From positions 174,387 through 230,582 of the forward strand of contig NW_027152029.1 of NCBI RefSeq assembly GCF_004359215.1: 56,196 bases of DNA, given 5' to 3'. This DNA comes from Bremia lactucae. Lineage: Eukaryota; Oomycota; Peronosporomycetes; Peronosporales; Peronosporaceae. The translations under genes were made by a program, and so were the position numbers. This document shows positions 1 to 10,549 of the stretch, one piece after another; within the stretch, counting starts at the first letter, position 1; every line of letters starts with the position of its first letter. Under the pieces are notes generated by a model. It worked only from the letters and a program-made list of their open reading frames with translations, was not told the origin of the DNA and ran no database searches.

Positions 1-312
1 CGGGACGACGCGTTTGCGTCATCCCAGGTACAGGGGTCTGTACCTGTTGTAACCTCAACAGTTCTGCCTGTTGAGAGCTTTGCTGATTCAGCAAGACTAC
101 TTTTTCCTTCATCTCGTCAAGTTCATGTTGTATGAACTTGGCGATGGCTGAATGGAGAGCATCTCTGTCCAAATTGGACAGCATTGCCAATATTGCATCG
201 TTCCTACGGTCGAACTCATTCGTTCGACCGCACTCCTTTCTATGTCACTTAGAAAGGAGTAGCGTTCACGGGAAACGTGATGAGTATTCCCACTATCATC
301 TAATATTTCCAT
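1..312 (-). pseudogene. Gypsy-B gag, 5' part, frameshifted, runs off left edge
   Basis: This is the amino-terminal part of a Ty3/gypsy Gag, the structural protein that packages the element RNA. It reads on the minus strand from an ATG at 312 and continues past base 1. It aligns along its whole length with the open gag at 55334-56196; both share the block SFLSDIERSAVE and a Gln/Leu-rich stretch before PGMT. One G is missing near 205 relative to the right-hand copy, which throws the frame after about residue 35; beyond that the second frame is open to the edge. No Gag core domain is inside the window here. The call rests on homology between the two ends. Confidence 0.75.
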
Positions 313-351
313 GTTAGATGTGGGAAATGTGGTCCATGGACGGACTACAAA

Positions 352-360
352 GTGCTACCA
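352..360 (-). other. Primer-binding site, Gypsy-B left copy
   Basis: On the minus strand the sequence reads TGGTAGCAC two bases after the LTR end. TGG at this place is the usual complement of a tRNA CCA tail, so reverse transcription would be primed by a tRNA ending GTGCTACCA. The same nine bases follow the LTRs at 1271, 8158, 39196 and 55270. The identity of the tRNA is not resolved. Confidence 0.7.
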
Positions 361-362
361 GG

Positions 363-765
363 TGTAACGGGGCACTACGACTTGTACTGCTTCAGTACAA
401 GTCCACTTTGCACTGCTTCAGTTGCGAGTGGTGTCTTACGTTATTTCACGTACACTAGTACGTGCAGATGGAGACTTCTCTTTAAGGTAACTAGCTTAAA
501 GAGGGTTAAATGAAATTTGTATTAATATAATTAAGTATCTCTTCTATCTATCTTGTCAATGCTAACTTAATTATAATCTAATACTAAACATAAAATTGAA
601 TTCTTATCTTATCTTATCTGTATTTCTCTTTTGTTTATCTCTACAGCTGATTAGTCTGCGGAATAAATAGATATAATGGTCAATACCTATTTGGGCGAGT
701 TTAAGGTGCCAATTCTCGTAGCACTTCGAAAGGTTTGAAGCATTGCGCGAAAGGCACAGGCTGTT
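363..765 (-). repeat. Partial LTR of Gypsy-B (left edge)
   Basis: The bases from 363 onward match, in reverse complement, the 3' part of the LTR at 54136-55267 (for example the CTTAAAGAG and ACGTACACTAGTACGTG-type stretches and the AT-rich block near 500-670). Clear similarity fades around 690. The rest up to 765 may be diverged LTR or flanking DNA. The Gypsy-A array is inserted at 765/766, so this region is the older target. Confidence 0.65.
761..765. other. Left target-site duplication of the Gypsy-A array (CTGTT)
   Basis: CTGTT lies directly before the first LTR base. The same five bases follow directly after the last LTR base at 14946-14950. Five-base duplications are the usual product of Ty3/gypsy integration. 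Confidence 0.75.
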
Positions 766-1268
766 TGTTATGGAACACACATCGGTTGGAGAACCGTTGA
801 TTTGGTACATTTACTTTATGGGTAGAATACCCTTTCATCAATTTTAAAATAGTTAGTTTCTTAAATCCCATTTATTATGGGTAATAAATGTGGTCGCCGC
901 CAGATATAAATCTGGCGGCCAAATATAAATCTGGCGGCCAAATCTATTTTTTTAATAGCTAGGGTAAGTTTTTTAGATTTAAATAATTAAATAAAGTCCA
1001 GTTCCCCTTTTGATCTTAAAGCGTTAAGTTCCTTCCTAAGGCTTGCGCATTGATCTGTAAGAGATAGAAGCCTTTCTAAGATACATCCTCTTGGGCACTA
1101 GTTGCCACTGGTTCTACGAACCCCTGAATCCCTTGAACTAGGATTCCTTGAGCTTTGATAGCTTGTACGACTCCCTAAGCTGTTAAACCCATTAGTTATA
1201 TAGAACTAAGAGACTCTCTGAGTCTGAAAGTCTTCCTCTGACTTTAGGAGCGAGGTAGCTCCGCTACA
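766..1268 (+). repeat. Gypsy-A LTR1
   Basis: The 503-bp LTR starts TGTTATGG and ends GCTACA, with TG...CA termini. An AATAAA at 883-888 is followed by a near-perfect hairpin, arms 896-905 and 910-919, then a second copy of the right arm. The primer site follows two bases after the end. Confidence 0.85.
896..919. repeat. Perfect hairpin in Gypsy-A LTR1
   Basis: The arms GCCGCCAGAT and ATCTGGCGGC are separated by ATAA. The same structure is in LTR3 (14591-14614) and the LTR at 38709 (38840-38863). LTR2 has lost the left arm. It sits just downstream of an AATAAA, so a role in RNA 3'-end formation is possible but not shown. Confidence 0.8.
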
Positions 1269-1270
1269 CC

Positions 1271-1279
1271 TGGTAGCAC
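1271..1279 (+). other. Primer-binding site of Gypsy-A unit A1
   Basis: TGGTAGCAC lies two bases after LTR1. It is identical to the site used by the Gypsy-B copies in this window. Confidence 0.75.
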
Positions 1280-1328
1280 TCGTAATTAATCTACGCCTGA
1301 GTCTTAACAAGTCTAATTTCTCACGAAA

Positions 1329-2390
1329 ATGGAAGAAGTTCCAGAATTGTCATAAGCGCAACGCGCCGCTTATGACAAGCTCAAAACCTTATTTGGGCTT
1401 CAGCACGTGAGCACGTGGAATTTATTATTTCTCAAGGACCAGAGGTCCTGCATGCAAGACTTGAAGCCTTCGTGCGGTACGAAGCCTCCCTGATCGGTCA
1501 GGTACAAGACCATTTAGCGGCATCTATGCCAACCGGGTACATCTCCTGACTCAGAGCCGAGTGCTCGCCCTCTAACTGTATATGTGAGAACATTTTGTGG
1601 GAAAAGAGGGAGAAAATCTCCCTTTTTGGATCAAGCAGATGGAAATGTCCATTAAATCCGCCTTGTTCTAAACAGAACGGCAAAAGTTGGCTATGGCCAT
1701 TTCCAAACTTGGAGGTAGAGCCATGGAATGGGCACTAACGTGCAGCACGTCCATAAAAAAACGACGCTTTTCCCTCATGGGATTCGCTGAAACAGCAAAT
1801 GACGAGCATGTTTGCACCACCTGATCAGGCTTTTTGCATGCGAGCACGACTCCTAGCGACTCGACAGGGTAAAAGAACCCGAGAAAACTTTGTCCAGGAG
1901 TTGAGAACTCTCATTGCATCTATGCATCAATACCCGGTGCAAGAAGCAATTGTAGTGACCATCTTTATGGGAGGTCTCAACGAGGGCGTTGCTCGGACAA
2001 AATTGTTCCGATCTCATCCGGCTACGTTCGAAGAGGCAGTTGCCATAGCGCTACGCGCCGAGATTTGACTATAAGTCTGCTCGCGTTAGCACCCCTTTTT
2101 ACCGAACAAGCTCTTCGAGCACATGGGTTCCGTCTAATAGAGCGGAACCTATGGATTTAAGCCTCGTTGAGGAAGGAGAAGAGGCTCTCAAGCTGTGGAA
2201 CAGCATAAGACCATCCGTAAATGTTATATGTGCGGAAGCACGAAACATTCACGTCCGGCCTGCCCTCTTCGAAATTCGCGTAAAGCTCGAAAGAGCTCCA
2301 ACTCCGATCTATACCAGAGATCTGGTACGGTGCGGGAAAACGTCGATACCCAGTAGGTGCGAGGCGCCCTACTGGGGAAGACGTAGGCTC
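1329..2390 (+). pseudogene. Gypsy-A (A1) gag, broken
   Basis: Gag coding remnant starting at the ATG of MEEVPELS. In A1 codon 9 is TAA, where A2 has GAA, and several further stops and shifts follow. The piece 1799-2068 is open for 89 residues and carries the Gag core (FVQELRTLIASM and a GVARTKLFR block). Further on, 2222-2263 reads as a CCHC zinc knuckle (C-x2-C-x4-H-x4-C, CYMCGSTKH...C), the RNA-binding part of Gag, in another frame. Order and spacing fit a normal gypsy Gag. The many lesions mean that no full Gag can be made. Confidence 0.8.
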
Positions 2391-2526
2391 TGTTGAGCCT
2401 CAAAGAGGTGAGAATAAATAGAACCTAGCCCCAATTAGCTCGGTGCTCAATGGCACGGGGCGAGAGTACAAGCCTGGCTTGCTAGTCGCTCAAGCGACTG
2501 TAAAGGGCTTTGATAAGCCGTGGTAA

Positions 2527-2901
2527 ATGTTAATTGACTCAAGAGCGTCTTGCAATTGTGCTCGACGCCTTTCCTTTGAAGGAAGTCAACAATATGTTGA
2601 GGCGCTTAGAGCGCATGAAGGTGATACAATCACTGTTCGCTTAGCGACTGGGACTCGTGTCGCTGTTCCCAAAGTTCCATTGAACTTAGGTATAAAGTTT
2701 CTGGACTTTGACAGTATGGAACGCTATCTCGTCCTTGATTTGGATTCAAAATATGATCTCATTCTTGGTATGGCCTGGTTAGAATACAATGAGCCATGGA
2801 TCGATTGGAGGTCTAAGACCTTAGGCGCCACGCGCAATGTTCCTAGCAAAGTTTTGGAGAGTCATGGACCCACCTTTGCTAGGCAACAAAAGCGCTATTA
2901 G
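2527..2901 (+). pseudogene. Gypsy-A (A1) aspartic protease
   Basis: Retropepsin-like protease that would cut the Gag-Pol polyprotein. The frame of 124 residues begins at the active-site segment LIDSRASCN. The family motif is D-S-G; the Gly has become Arg here, which should abolish activity. The reverse copy A3 keeps IDSGASFN at the same place (about 37955-37985). Flap and DLILGMAWL-type C-terminal hydrophobic segments are visible at residues 75-90. The listed start is only the first Met; the domain is part of a longer polyprotein. Confidence 0.75.
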
Positions 2902-2910
2902 CGCGGATCA

Positions 2911-3662
2911 TTGAATGAGTCTGTCAGTGTTTTAGACATTGGCATGTCTGAGTTAATAGACTCTAATGTTAAAAACATTAATTCTGAGCCCGACTCAGCA
3001 GAAATATTTGGAACGGCACGTACTCCGTCGAGTGACACTCGTTATAAAAACGATTCACTAAATGCTGAAAGCATTGTTGGCCTAAGGCCGAATCATCAAG
3101 GGTGCAATATCGCTGAGATACGCGGAGTGGCACGTCTAAGTCCACCGAGTATGGTCGGCCGAGGTGGCATCATACTGAGTGTCAGTAGTGACACTGTTAA
3201 CGGTTCGCCAGGACCTCAAGGATGCAATATCCCTGCGATACGTGGGGTGGCACGTCTAAGTCCACCGGGTGTGGTCGGCCGAGATGGCACCATACTGAGT
3301 GTCAATAGTGACACTATTGGCAGTTCGCCAGGGCATTTTGGGTCAAACCCTCCTACTGTACGTGAAGCGACACGTAAACGTTCGCTGAATAAGAAGTTGA
3401 GTTACCTAACTCCTTCTCGGATGACAAATTAGACACCATGTCTTGTATTGAAGCAATACAGGCTGGAAAATTCGGGGACGTGTATGTCCCGGCCTCTAAG
3501 AGGCGTATTGTTTCCACTCCAAGACAGGGCGGACACGAAGCGTGTATACCCTCACAAAGTGATACGAGTGAGCAATTACATACGCTTGTAAATGGTGTAA
3601 CCGGTTACATTGAAGGGGAAGCTAGCCTTGCGGCAATCCCTTCGTTACATGCTCTTTTATAG
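2911..3662 (+). pseudogene. Gypsy-A (A1) protease-RT linker with 40-residue repeat
   Basis: Two frames, 2911-3432 and 3438-3662, cover the stretch between protease and RT. No known domain is visible; the composition is Ser/Gly/Pro/Asn-rich. Bases 3081-3200 and 3201-3320 are a 120-bp tandem duplication (GCNI...IRGVARLSPP appears twice), and a weaker third copy follows. The reverse copy A3 has a single unit (about 37320-37440). The linker probably has no enzymatic role. The two frames are separated by a stop. Confidence 0.6.
3081..3320 (+). repeat. 120-bp tandem duplication in A1 linker
   Basis: Two units with a period of exactly 120 bp (for example GATGCAATAT at 3221 lies 120 bp after GGTGCAATAT at 3101). 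The length is a multiple of three and keeps the frame. The same duplication is in A2 (9968-10207). Confidence 0.8.
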
Positions 3663-3839
3663 CTAGACGAAATGTCTTTTGATGAGTGCGGTCGAGCCTG
3701 AAAGGCTGGTGACTTATTTGAAATGGTAGTTAATCGACCCATGGTTGAGTTAAACTCATCGTCACTTCCAGACGAAGTTGTCCTGGATGACACAAAAGCT
3801 GCACTTAGTGCGCGAAATGGGTCATCGATCCTGTAAGAT

Positions 3840-4875
3840 CCTACGGATCCCTTTTTTTCCTTGATTAAAAAATTCCAAGATGTGGTATGTAATAATCCAC
3901 AGTGCATTTGACTTAGTCGGTGGTTACTACCAATTGCTCAAGCAAGCTGGCAATATCCCGCTTACAGCGGTAAGCACCCCAAGCGGCATGTTCTAATTAT
4001 GCCACAAGGGCTTTCCAACGCCCCGGTAATATTTAATCGTCTCGTGACGCAACTGTTTTGCCCTCACCGAGGTTATGCACAGACTTATTTCAATGACAAT
4101 TTTGTCCTTAGTCGTGCGGAGCAGGGTCGGTCGGATATGGAAAACCATTTAGACCATTTGTGAGCAGTGCTCGAGTGCATGCGCACAAACAAATTGTATG
4201 CCAATGCATCTGAATCCATTTTTGGCGCAGACGAAATTCCTTTTTTAGGATGCTTCATTGAAATGCGAGGCCTTAGAGCGAATCCCGCTAAGGTAAAAGC
4301 CATAGTAGATTGGCCGGTTCCTAAAAACCAAAAGGATTTGCGTAAGTGGTTGGGTCTCGCCAATTTTTGACACAAATACAGCGAAAATTACGCTGATATG
4401 GCTAGGCCATTATCTAATCTCCTTAAAAAGGATACAGATCGGTGCTGGACTAGCACCGAAAATAATGCTTTTGGAGCAGTTAAGGATAGTCTTATCCATG
4501 TCCCGATTCTTGCACTGCCAAACCCAAATTGGCCTTTCAGTGTCGTCTATTACGCATCAGTTTGTTGCCATTGGCAGTGCTCTGTTACAAACAGATATTG
4601 ATGAGCATGAACGTGTTATTGCGTTCGAGTCTAGACAGCTTAAAGCTGCGGAAAATAACTACCAGTTCATGACAAAGAGTTACTTGCTATATAGTATGCT
4701 CTCGTCAAATAAGAGTTTATCTGCTCGGCTCTAAGCCGTTTGTGATTTATACAGATCTCGCGTCGTTACGCACGGCGGCTATGTCGCCCCATCTCTTACA
4801 GATAACGACCCGACGGCTATCCTTTTTTGAGGAATACAACTTCGAGGTGAAGTATTAACCCGGCAAGCAAAATGC
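3840..4875 (+). pseudogene. Gypsy-A (A1) reverse transcriptase and RNase H, internally deleted
   Basis: RT and RNase H would copy the element RNA into DNA. Bits of RT palm and connection are readable: QGLSNAPVIFNR-type palm around 4010, FLGCFIEMRGLRANPAKV (residues encoded 4230-4300), LRKWLGLANF, then RNase H with RVIAFESRQLKAAENNY near 4620. Compared with A3, about 315 bp encoding the RT fingers are missing at the junction 3900/3901. The catalytic box YxDD reads YFND at 4086-4097, so a catalytic Asp is lost. Several stops interrupt the frame. Inactive. Confidence 0.8.
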
Positions 4876-4876
4876 T

Positions 4877-5790
4877 TTGTCCGATGCGTTATCACGCAGG
4901 CCTGATTATGAGCTTTCTCATTTAACGACTCTCTTGTCGCCTATTCCTGAATTAATCCGTTCGGCTTACGTCAATGATGAACAGTGTGTAGCTCTGCTAC
5001 GAGCTTTCAATAACTTTGATTCAGGTATTAAATTGCCGGCACGTATGCGTGCAAGGTTACATCGATTTCTATCGATAACGACCTGTTGCTTTATTGCTTA
5101 GACATCGCGGACCCTCCGCGTGTCGTTGTACCTTATGATGAGGATTTGAAGTACCAAATCCTCTATGAGGCGCACGATACTGTCCTTGGTGGTCATCTCG
5201 GTAGAGAAAAGACCTACGGCTCTATCAGCCAGAGTTTTTGGTGGCCCAAACTTTATAAATGGCTCAGAACATATGTTCGCACATGCGAAACGTGCCAACG
5301 GGTTAAACCCTCGGTACATGCTGCTGCGCCACTGGCGAGTCTTCCCGTCCCCATAAGGTGCTGGGAGTCCATTAGTATGGATTTTGTTTTTCGGTTGCCG
5401 AAAGATTCAGCCGGTAACTCCGGTATAGTGGTCTTTGTTGACCGTTTGGGCAAAATGGTTCACTTAGCGGCCGTGCCGGATTCCATTGATGGAGAGGGTA
5501 CAGCTAAGCTGTTTATCGATCGCGTGTTTCGACAACATGGTTTACCAGTGCCAATTGTCTCTGATCGGGATCCCCGTTTCCCGGGTAAATTCTGGAAACC
5601 AATTTTCCGAGTGCTTGGCACCAGATTGGATATGTCCACTGCGGACCATCCGCAGACCGATGGTCAAACGGAACGTGTCAATCGCGTCATTGAAGACGTT
5701 TTACGCAGTGTGTGTGCTCAGACACCAAAGCGCTGGAGCTCAATGCTTCTAGTGGTGGAGTTTGCGATAAATAATGCTGAACATGCCTAA
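4877..5790 (+). pseudogene. Gypsy-A (A1) integrase, N-terminal and catalytic domains
   Basis: Integrase inserts the cDNA into the host genome. The frame 4877-5101 holds the RNase H-integrase junction (SDALSRRPDYEL). A single missing T near 5070 (compare A3) shifts into 5086-5790, 234 residues. Within that frame the zinc-binding residues are His30/His37 and Cys67/Cys70, and the catalytic triad is Asp99, Asp160 and Glu196 with D(35)E spacing (SMDF, VSDRDPRF, DGQTERVNR). The triad is therefore intact. A TAA ends the frame just before the conserved GYTPFYVNG segment. Confidence 0.88.
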
Positions 5791-5885
5791 TCAGGCTACA
5801 CTCCGTTCTATGTCAACGGTCTCACCCACCCACGCGTTCCGTTAACGATACCACTGCGTGGCTCAGGGCTTGGTGGGGGGGGGAA

Positions 5886-6725
5886 TTGGCCGATAGGCTT
5901 GCTGATATCAGCTCTATTACCGTTCGGAAACAAGTAAGCGAGTTTCTCGCGACGCGATTTAGTGTCTTAAGCCATGTAAGGGATACGATGGCTGATAGCC
6001 AAGACAAACAAAAAGAACAAGCGGATGCTAAAGGCAGAAGCTGTATTTATTCTTATATAGTCGAAGACCGAATTTTACTAAACGCTAAAAACCTACCTAC
6101 CAACTTGGTTTCCGCGGTCTTCAAGACCAAATTGCTCCCGCGCTTTTTTGGACCATTTACGGTCGTGGCCAAGAAGGGCCTAGCTTATACGCTAAACCTT
6201 CCCAGCAAGCTGCGTACACACCCAGTGTTTTACGTTGGCTTGCTTAAGCCATATCGGGACCCTTCCCACGTGGACTTGAAGGCGCTTGCGCCGAGACAGG
6301 CGGTCGTGCCGCAGATTGCTGCATCCTCACCAGGATGTCCAGCTGGCCCTCTAAACGAGGCTGCTGACGCTCCAGCGTCGAAAGACGGTCCCGAACCGCC
6401 TCAAAAGAGCTCTCAACCCGAGCAAGGACCTCACGAAGAAGTTGCACCTCGTGCCGTAGAGCATCAAATGCTTCCGCCGAAATTTCGGCCCCCTCCCGCG
6501 CTGCTTGATGCGCGGGGGAACCTTCAGTTTCATGTGGAGAAACTTTTAAAGCGACGTCGTCATGAGGGTCAATACCAGTATCTGGTGAAGTGGCTAGGGT
6601 ACTCCTCTTCTGAAAACTCTTGGGAGTTCGAAGTACCTCTTCGGCAAGATTGCCCGTACGCCGTTGACGTTTTTAAGCGCCAAGCTCAGGGTCAGCTCGC
6701 GTCAAACGACGCTTCCCACCACTAA
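5886..6725 (+). pseudogene. Gypsy-A (A1) integrase C-terminus with chromodomain
   Basis: A 279-residue frame continues pol. It includes LLPRFFGPFTVVAKKG and LRTHPVFYVGLLKPY, the typical integrase C-terminal SH3-like segment (residues about 80-125). A Pro/Ala-rich linker follows, then a chromodomain at about residues 217-262 (QYQYLVKWLGYSSSENSWE). Chromodomains steer integration to marked chromatin. The segment is separated from the catalytic domain only by a stop at 5788 and a G-run near 5875. A2 lacks exactly the chromodomain. Confidence 0.85.
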
Positions 6726-7573
6726 ACGTGGGATTGGGTGGATCTTTAGCCTCAGTGCGGCTTCGATCCTTGGTTGTACGGTCAACCGAAGCACTGAAAT
6801 TTTGGCTAGGCCTTTCTTCGTTTTGTGGCATAAATGCCGTAACTGGCCTTTGGCCTTAAGCTCAGCAAAGTCGAAGCGAAGCTTCCGTTCCAAACGAACA
6901 TCACCTCTACCCGCAGACTCTCTGATATTCCAGATATTACGGAGTTTGCGGGCTCGGTGAACCCATTTCTCAAATGAGACTTCGTTTTCAGTCCTTGTTT
7001 CGTTCGGAAACAAAACGATCGGAATTCCCTCATGGATGTCCCCGAAGCCCCACGGGCTTGATCACGTAAACGCGTCAGATACTGGCTTCGCGTCATTACC
7101 TTCGGCGTAAGGTATTGCTCATGAAGAGCGTCGCGAGCAGCGATCTCCTCCGGCGTCCTCGCTGGGTCAGCACAGATCCAGATGGCTAAGCTATGACCCG
7201 CTATCTCTTTGAGGCGCTCGTCCGCACTAAGCGGAGTGAATCTATATTCACTATGAGCCTTAGCTTTTCCGTATTTCGGCAGCTCGACGACGAGCTCTTT
7301 CCTCTATGAGGATTATCTGCTATTGCTCTTCATCGAGCGGATTCGTAATGATGTTGGACTCAGGGTCCCGTGTCCTGCTCAATGCAGTTAAGACATCAGC
7401 GGCACCATTTCTGGAAACGGATTCGGGGCTCGCCGACGTTCGTCCGGAGGAGAAGGCGTGAGCGAACGCCGCTCTTTTTCCTCCTCCTCTGATTGAGAGT
7501 GACTTTTAAAGTCCACCGTTCCCTCATCGTCGAGGAAGGTGCTCAGAGTCTGTGACTCACGCTTGATTGTCAT
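6702..7573 (-). pseudogene. Antisense ORF of Gypsy-A (A1), broken
   Basis: On the minus strand, between pol and LTR2, lies a coding-like region beginning MTIKRESQTLSTFLDDEG at 7573. The pieces open in this copy are 7573-7388, 7096-6806 and 7013-6702, joined by frameshifts. It matches the better preserved antisense frames in A2 (13416-14348) and A3 (32832-33854). The start is acidic and Ser/Glu-rich; the middle is Arg/Lys-rich (RDQARGAS, LKAKGQLR). No known domain is recognised. Plant gypsy lineages sometimes carry an extra antisense ORF at this position, so the arrangement has precedent, but the protein is unknown to me. Confidence 0.65.
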
Positions 7574-7672
7574 TAGACAAAGGAATTGAAAACACAACCA
7601 AACGGTTAGCTGTTTAGGTTCCAACCTCAAAGATGAAATGTAGCGAATGTTGTCACTCGGTGTCAACAGTCT

Positions 7673-7684
7673 GATGGGGGGGGG
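7673..7684 (+). other. Purine tract before LTR2
   Basis: A run of G follows CTGAT directly before the expected LTR start, the usual plus-strand primer position. The G-run has expanded over the normal TG terminus of LTR2. LTR3 has the same tract as GGGGGAGGG. Confidence 0.6.
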
Positions 7685-8155
7685 GGTAATGGGGCACACA
7701 TCGGTTGGAGAACCGTTGTTGTGGTACATTTTTTTAACCCTATTATCTAATTCTAAAATAGTTAGTTACTTAAATCCCATTTATTATGAGTAATAAATCT
7801 GGCGGCCAAATATAAATCTGGCGGCCAAATCTATTTTTTTAATAGCTAGGGTAAGTTTTTTAGATTTAAATAATTAAATAAAGTCCAGTTCCCCTTTTGA
7901 TCTTAAAGCGTTAAGTTCCTTCCTAAGGCTTGCGCATTGATCTGTAAGAGATAGAAGCCTTTCTAAGATACATCCTCTTGGGCACTAGTTGCCACTGGTT
8001 CTACGAACCCCTGAATCCCTTGAACTAGGATTCCTTGAGCTTTGATAGCTTGTACGACTCCCTAAGCTGTTAAACCCATTAGTTATATAGAACTAAGAGA
8101 CTCTCTGAGTCTGAAAGTCTTCCTCTGACTTTAGGAGCGAGGTAGCTCCGCTACA
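7685..8155 (+). repeat. Gypsy-A LTR2 (shared by A1 and A2)
   Basis: The 471-bp LTR acts as 3' LTR of A1 and 5' LTR of A2. Its start reads GGTAATGG rather than TGTAATGG. It lacks the left arm of the hairpin present in the other LTRs. From 7793 on it is identical to LTR1. Confidence 0.85.
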
Positions 8156-8157
8156 CC

Positions 8158-8166
8158 TGGTAGCAC
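8158..8166 (+). other. Primer-binding site of Gypsy-A unit A2
   Basis: TGGTAGCAC, two bases after LTR2, same as in A1. Confidence 0.75.
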
Positions 8167-8215
8167 TCGTAATTAATCTACGCCTGAGTCTTAACAAGTC
8201 TAATTTCTCACGAAA

Positions 8216-9283
8216 ATGGAAGAGGTTCCAGAATTGTCAGAAGCGCAACGCGCCGCTTATGACAAGCTCAAAACCTTATTTGGGCTTCAGCACGTGAGCA
8301 CGTGGAATTTATTATTTCTCAAGGACCAGAGGTCCTGCATGCAAGACTTGAAGCCTTCGTGCGGTACGAAGCCTCCCTGATCGGTCAGGTACAAGACCAT
8401 TTAGCGGCATCTATGCCAACCGGGTACATCTCCTGACTCAGAGCCGAGTGCTCGCCCTCTAACTGTATATGTGAGAACATTTTGTGGGAAAAGAGGGAGA
8501 AAATCTCCCTTTTTGGATCAAGCAGATGGAAATGTCCATTAAATCCGCCTTGTTCTAAACAGAACGGCAAAAGTTGGCTATGGCCATTTCCAAACTTGGA
8601 GGTAGAGCCATGGAATGGGCACTAACGTGCAGCACGTCCATAAAAAAACGACGCTTTTCCCTCATGGGATTCGCTGAAACAGCAAATGACGAGCATGTTT
8701 GCACCACCTGATCAGGCTTTTTGCATGCGAGCACGACTCCTAGCGACTCGACAGGGTAAAAGAACCCGAGAAAACTTTGTCCAGGAGTTGAGAACTCTCA
8801 TTGCATCTATGCATCAATACCCGGTGCAAGAAGCAATTGTAGTGACCATCTTTATGGGAGGTCTCAACGAGGGCGTTGCTCGGACAAAATTGTTCCGATC
8901 TCATCCGGCTACGTTCGAAGAGGCAGTTGCCATAGCGCTACGCGCCGAGATTTGACTATAAGTCTGCTCGCGTTAGCACCCCTTTTTACCGAACAAGCTC
9001 TTCGAGCACATGGGTTCCGTCTAATAGAGCGGAACCTATGGATTTAAGCCTCGTTGAGGAAGGAGAAGAGGCTCTCAAGCTGTGGAACAGCATAAGACCA
9101 TCCGTAAATGTTATATGTGCGGAAGCACGAAACATTCACGTCCGGCCTGCCCTCTTCGAAATTCGCGTAAAGCTCGAAAGAGCTCCAACTCCGATCTATA
9201 CCAGAGATCTGGTACGGTGCGGGAAAACGTCGATACCCAGTAGGTGCGAGGCGCCCTACTGGGGAAGACGTAGGCTCTGTTGA
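8216..9283 (+). pseudogene. Gypsy-A (A2) gag, broken
   Basis: Copy of the A1 gag at an offset of 6887. It differs at only two bases near the start, one of which restores codon 9 to GAA where A1 has a stop. The later stops (such as TGA near 8380 in the initial frame) are shared with A1. The Gag core is open at 8686-8955 and the CCHC knuckle lies at 9109-9150. Shared lesions show that both copies descend from an already damaged gag. Confidence 0.8.
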
Positions 9284-9413
9284 GCCTCAAAGAGGTGAGA
9301 ATAAATAGAACCTAGCCCCAATTAGCTCGGTGCTCAATGGCACGGGGCGAGAGTACAAGCCTGGCTTGCTAGTCGCTCAAGCGACTGTAAAGGGCTTTGA
9401 TAAGCCGTGGTAA

Positions 9414-9788
9414 ATGTTAATTGACTCAAGAGCGTCTTGCAATTGTGCTCGACGCCTTTCCTTTGAAGGAAGTCAACAATATGTTGAGGCGCTTAGAGCG
9501 CATGAAGGTGATACAATCACTGTTCGCTTAGCGACTGGGACTCGTGTCGCTGTTCCCAAAGTTCCATTGAACTTAGGTATAAAGTTTCTGGACTTTGACA
9601 GTATGGAACGCTATCTCGTCCTTGATTTGGATTCAAAATATGATCTCATTCTTGGTATGGCCTGGTTAGAATACAATGAGCCATGGATCGATTGGAGGTC
9701 TAAGACCTTAGGCGCCACGCGCAATGTTCCTAGCAAAGTTTTGGAGAGTCATGGACCCACCTTTGCTAGGCAACAAAAGCGCTATTAG
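9414..9788 (+). pseudogene. Gypsy-A (A2) aspartic protease
   Basis: Identical in sequence to the A1 protease, including the DSRAS active-site change. The 120-bp duplicated linker follows at 9798-10549. Confidence 0.75.
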
Positions 9789-9797
9789 CGCGGATCA

Positions 9798-10549
9798 TTG
9801 AATGAGTCTGTCAGTGTTTTAGACATTGGCATGTCTGAGTTAATAGACTCTAATGTTAAAAACATTAATTCTGAGCCCGACTCAGCAGAAATATTTGGAA
9901 CGGCACGTACTCCGTCGAGTGACACTCGTTATAAAAACGATTCACTAAATGCTGAAAGCATTGTTGGCCTAAGGCCGAATCATCAAGGGTGCAATATCGC
10001 TGAGATACGCGGAGTGGCACGTCTAAGTCCACCGAGTATGGTCGGCCGAGGTGGCATCATACTGAGTGTCAGTAGTGACACTGTTAACGGTTCGCCAGGA
10101 CCTCAAGGATGCAATATCCCTGCGATACGTGGGGTGGCACGTCTAAGTCCACCGGGTGTGGTCGGCCGAGATGGCACCATACTGAGTGTCAATAGTGACA
10201 CTATTGGCAGTTCGCCAGGGCATTTTGGGTCAAACCCTCCTACTGTACGTGAAGCGACACGTAAACGTTCGCTGAATAAGAAGTTGAGTTACCTAACTCC
10301 TTCTCGGATGACAAATTAGACACCATGTCTTGTATTGAAGCAATACAGGCTGGAAAATTCGGGGACGTGTATGTCCCGGCCTCTAAGAGGCGTATTGTTT
10401 CCACTCCAAGACAGGGCGGACACGAAGCGTGTATACCCTCACAAAGTGATACGAGTGAGCAATTACATACGCTTGTAAATGGTGTAACCGGTTACATTGA
10501 AGGGGAAGCTAGCCTTGCGGCAATCCCTTCGTTACATGCTCTTTTATAG
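9798..10549 (+). pseudogene. Gypsy-A (A2) protease-RT linker
   Basis: Same two frames as A1 (9798-10319 and 10325-10549) with the same 120-bp tandem duplication at 9968-10207. No domain is recognised. Confidence 0.6.

Noticed and set aside
5165..5356. Alternative frames overlapping the Gypsy-A integrase on both strands (and equivalents in A2)
   Set aside because: They are shadows of the integrase frame, which carries all conserved residues.
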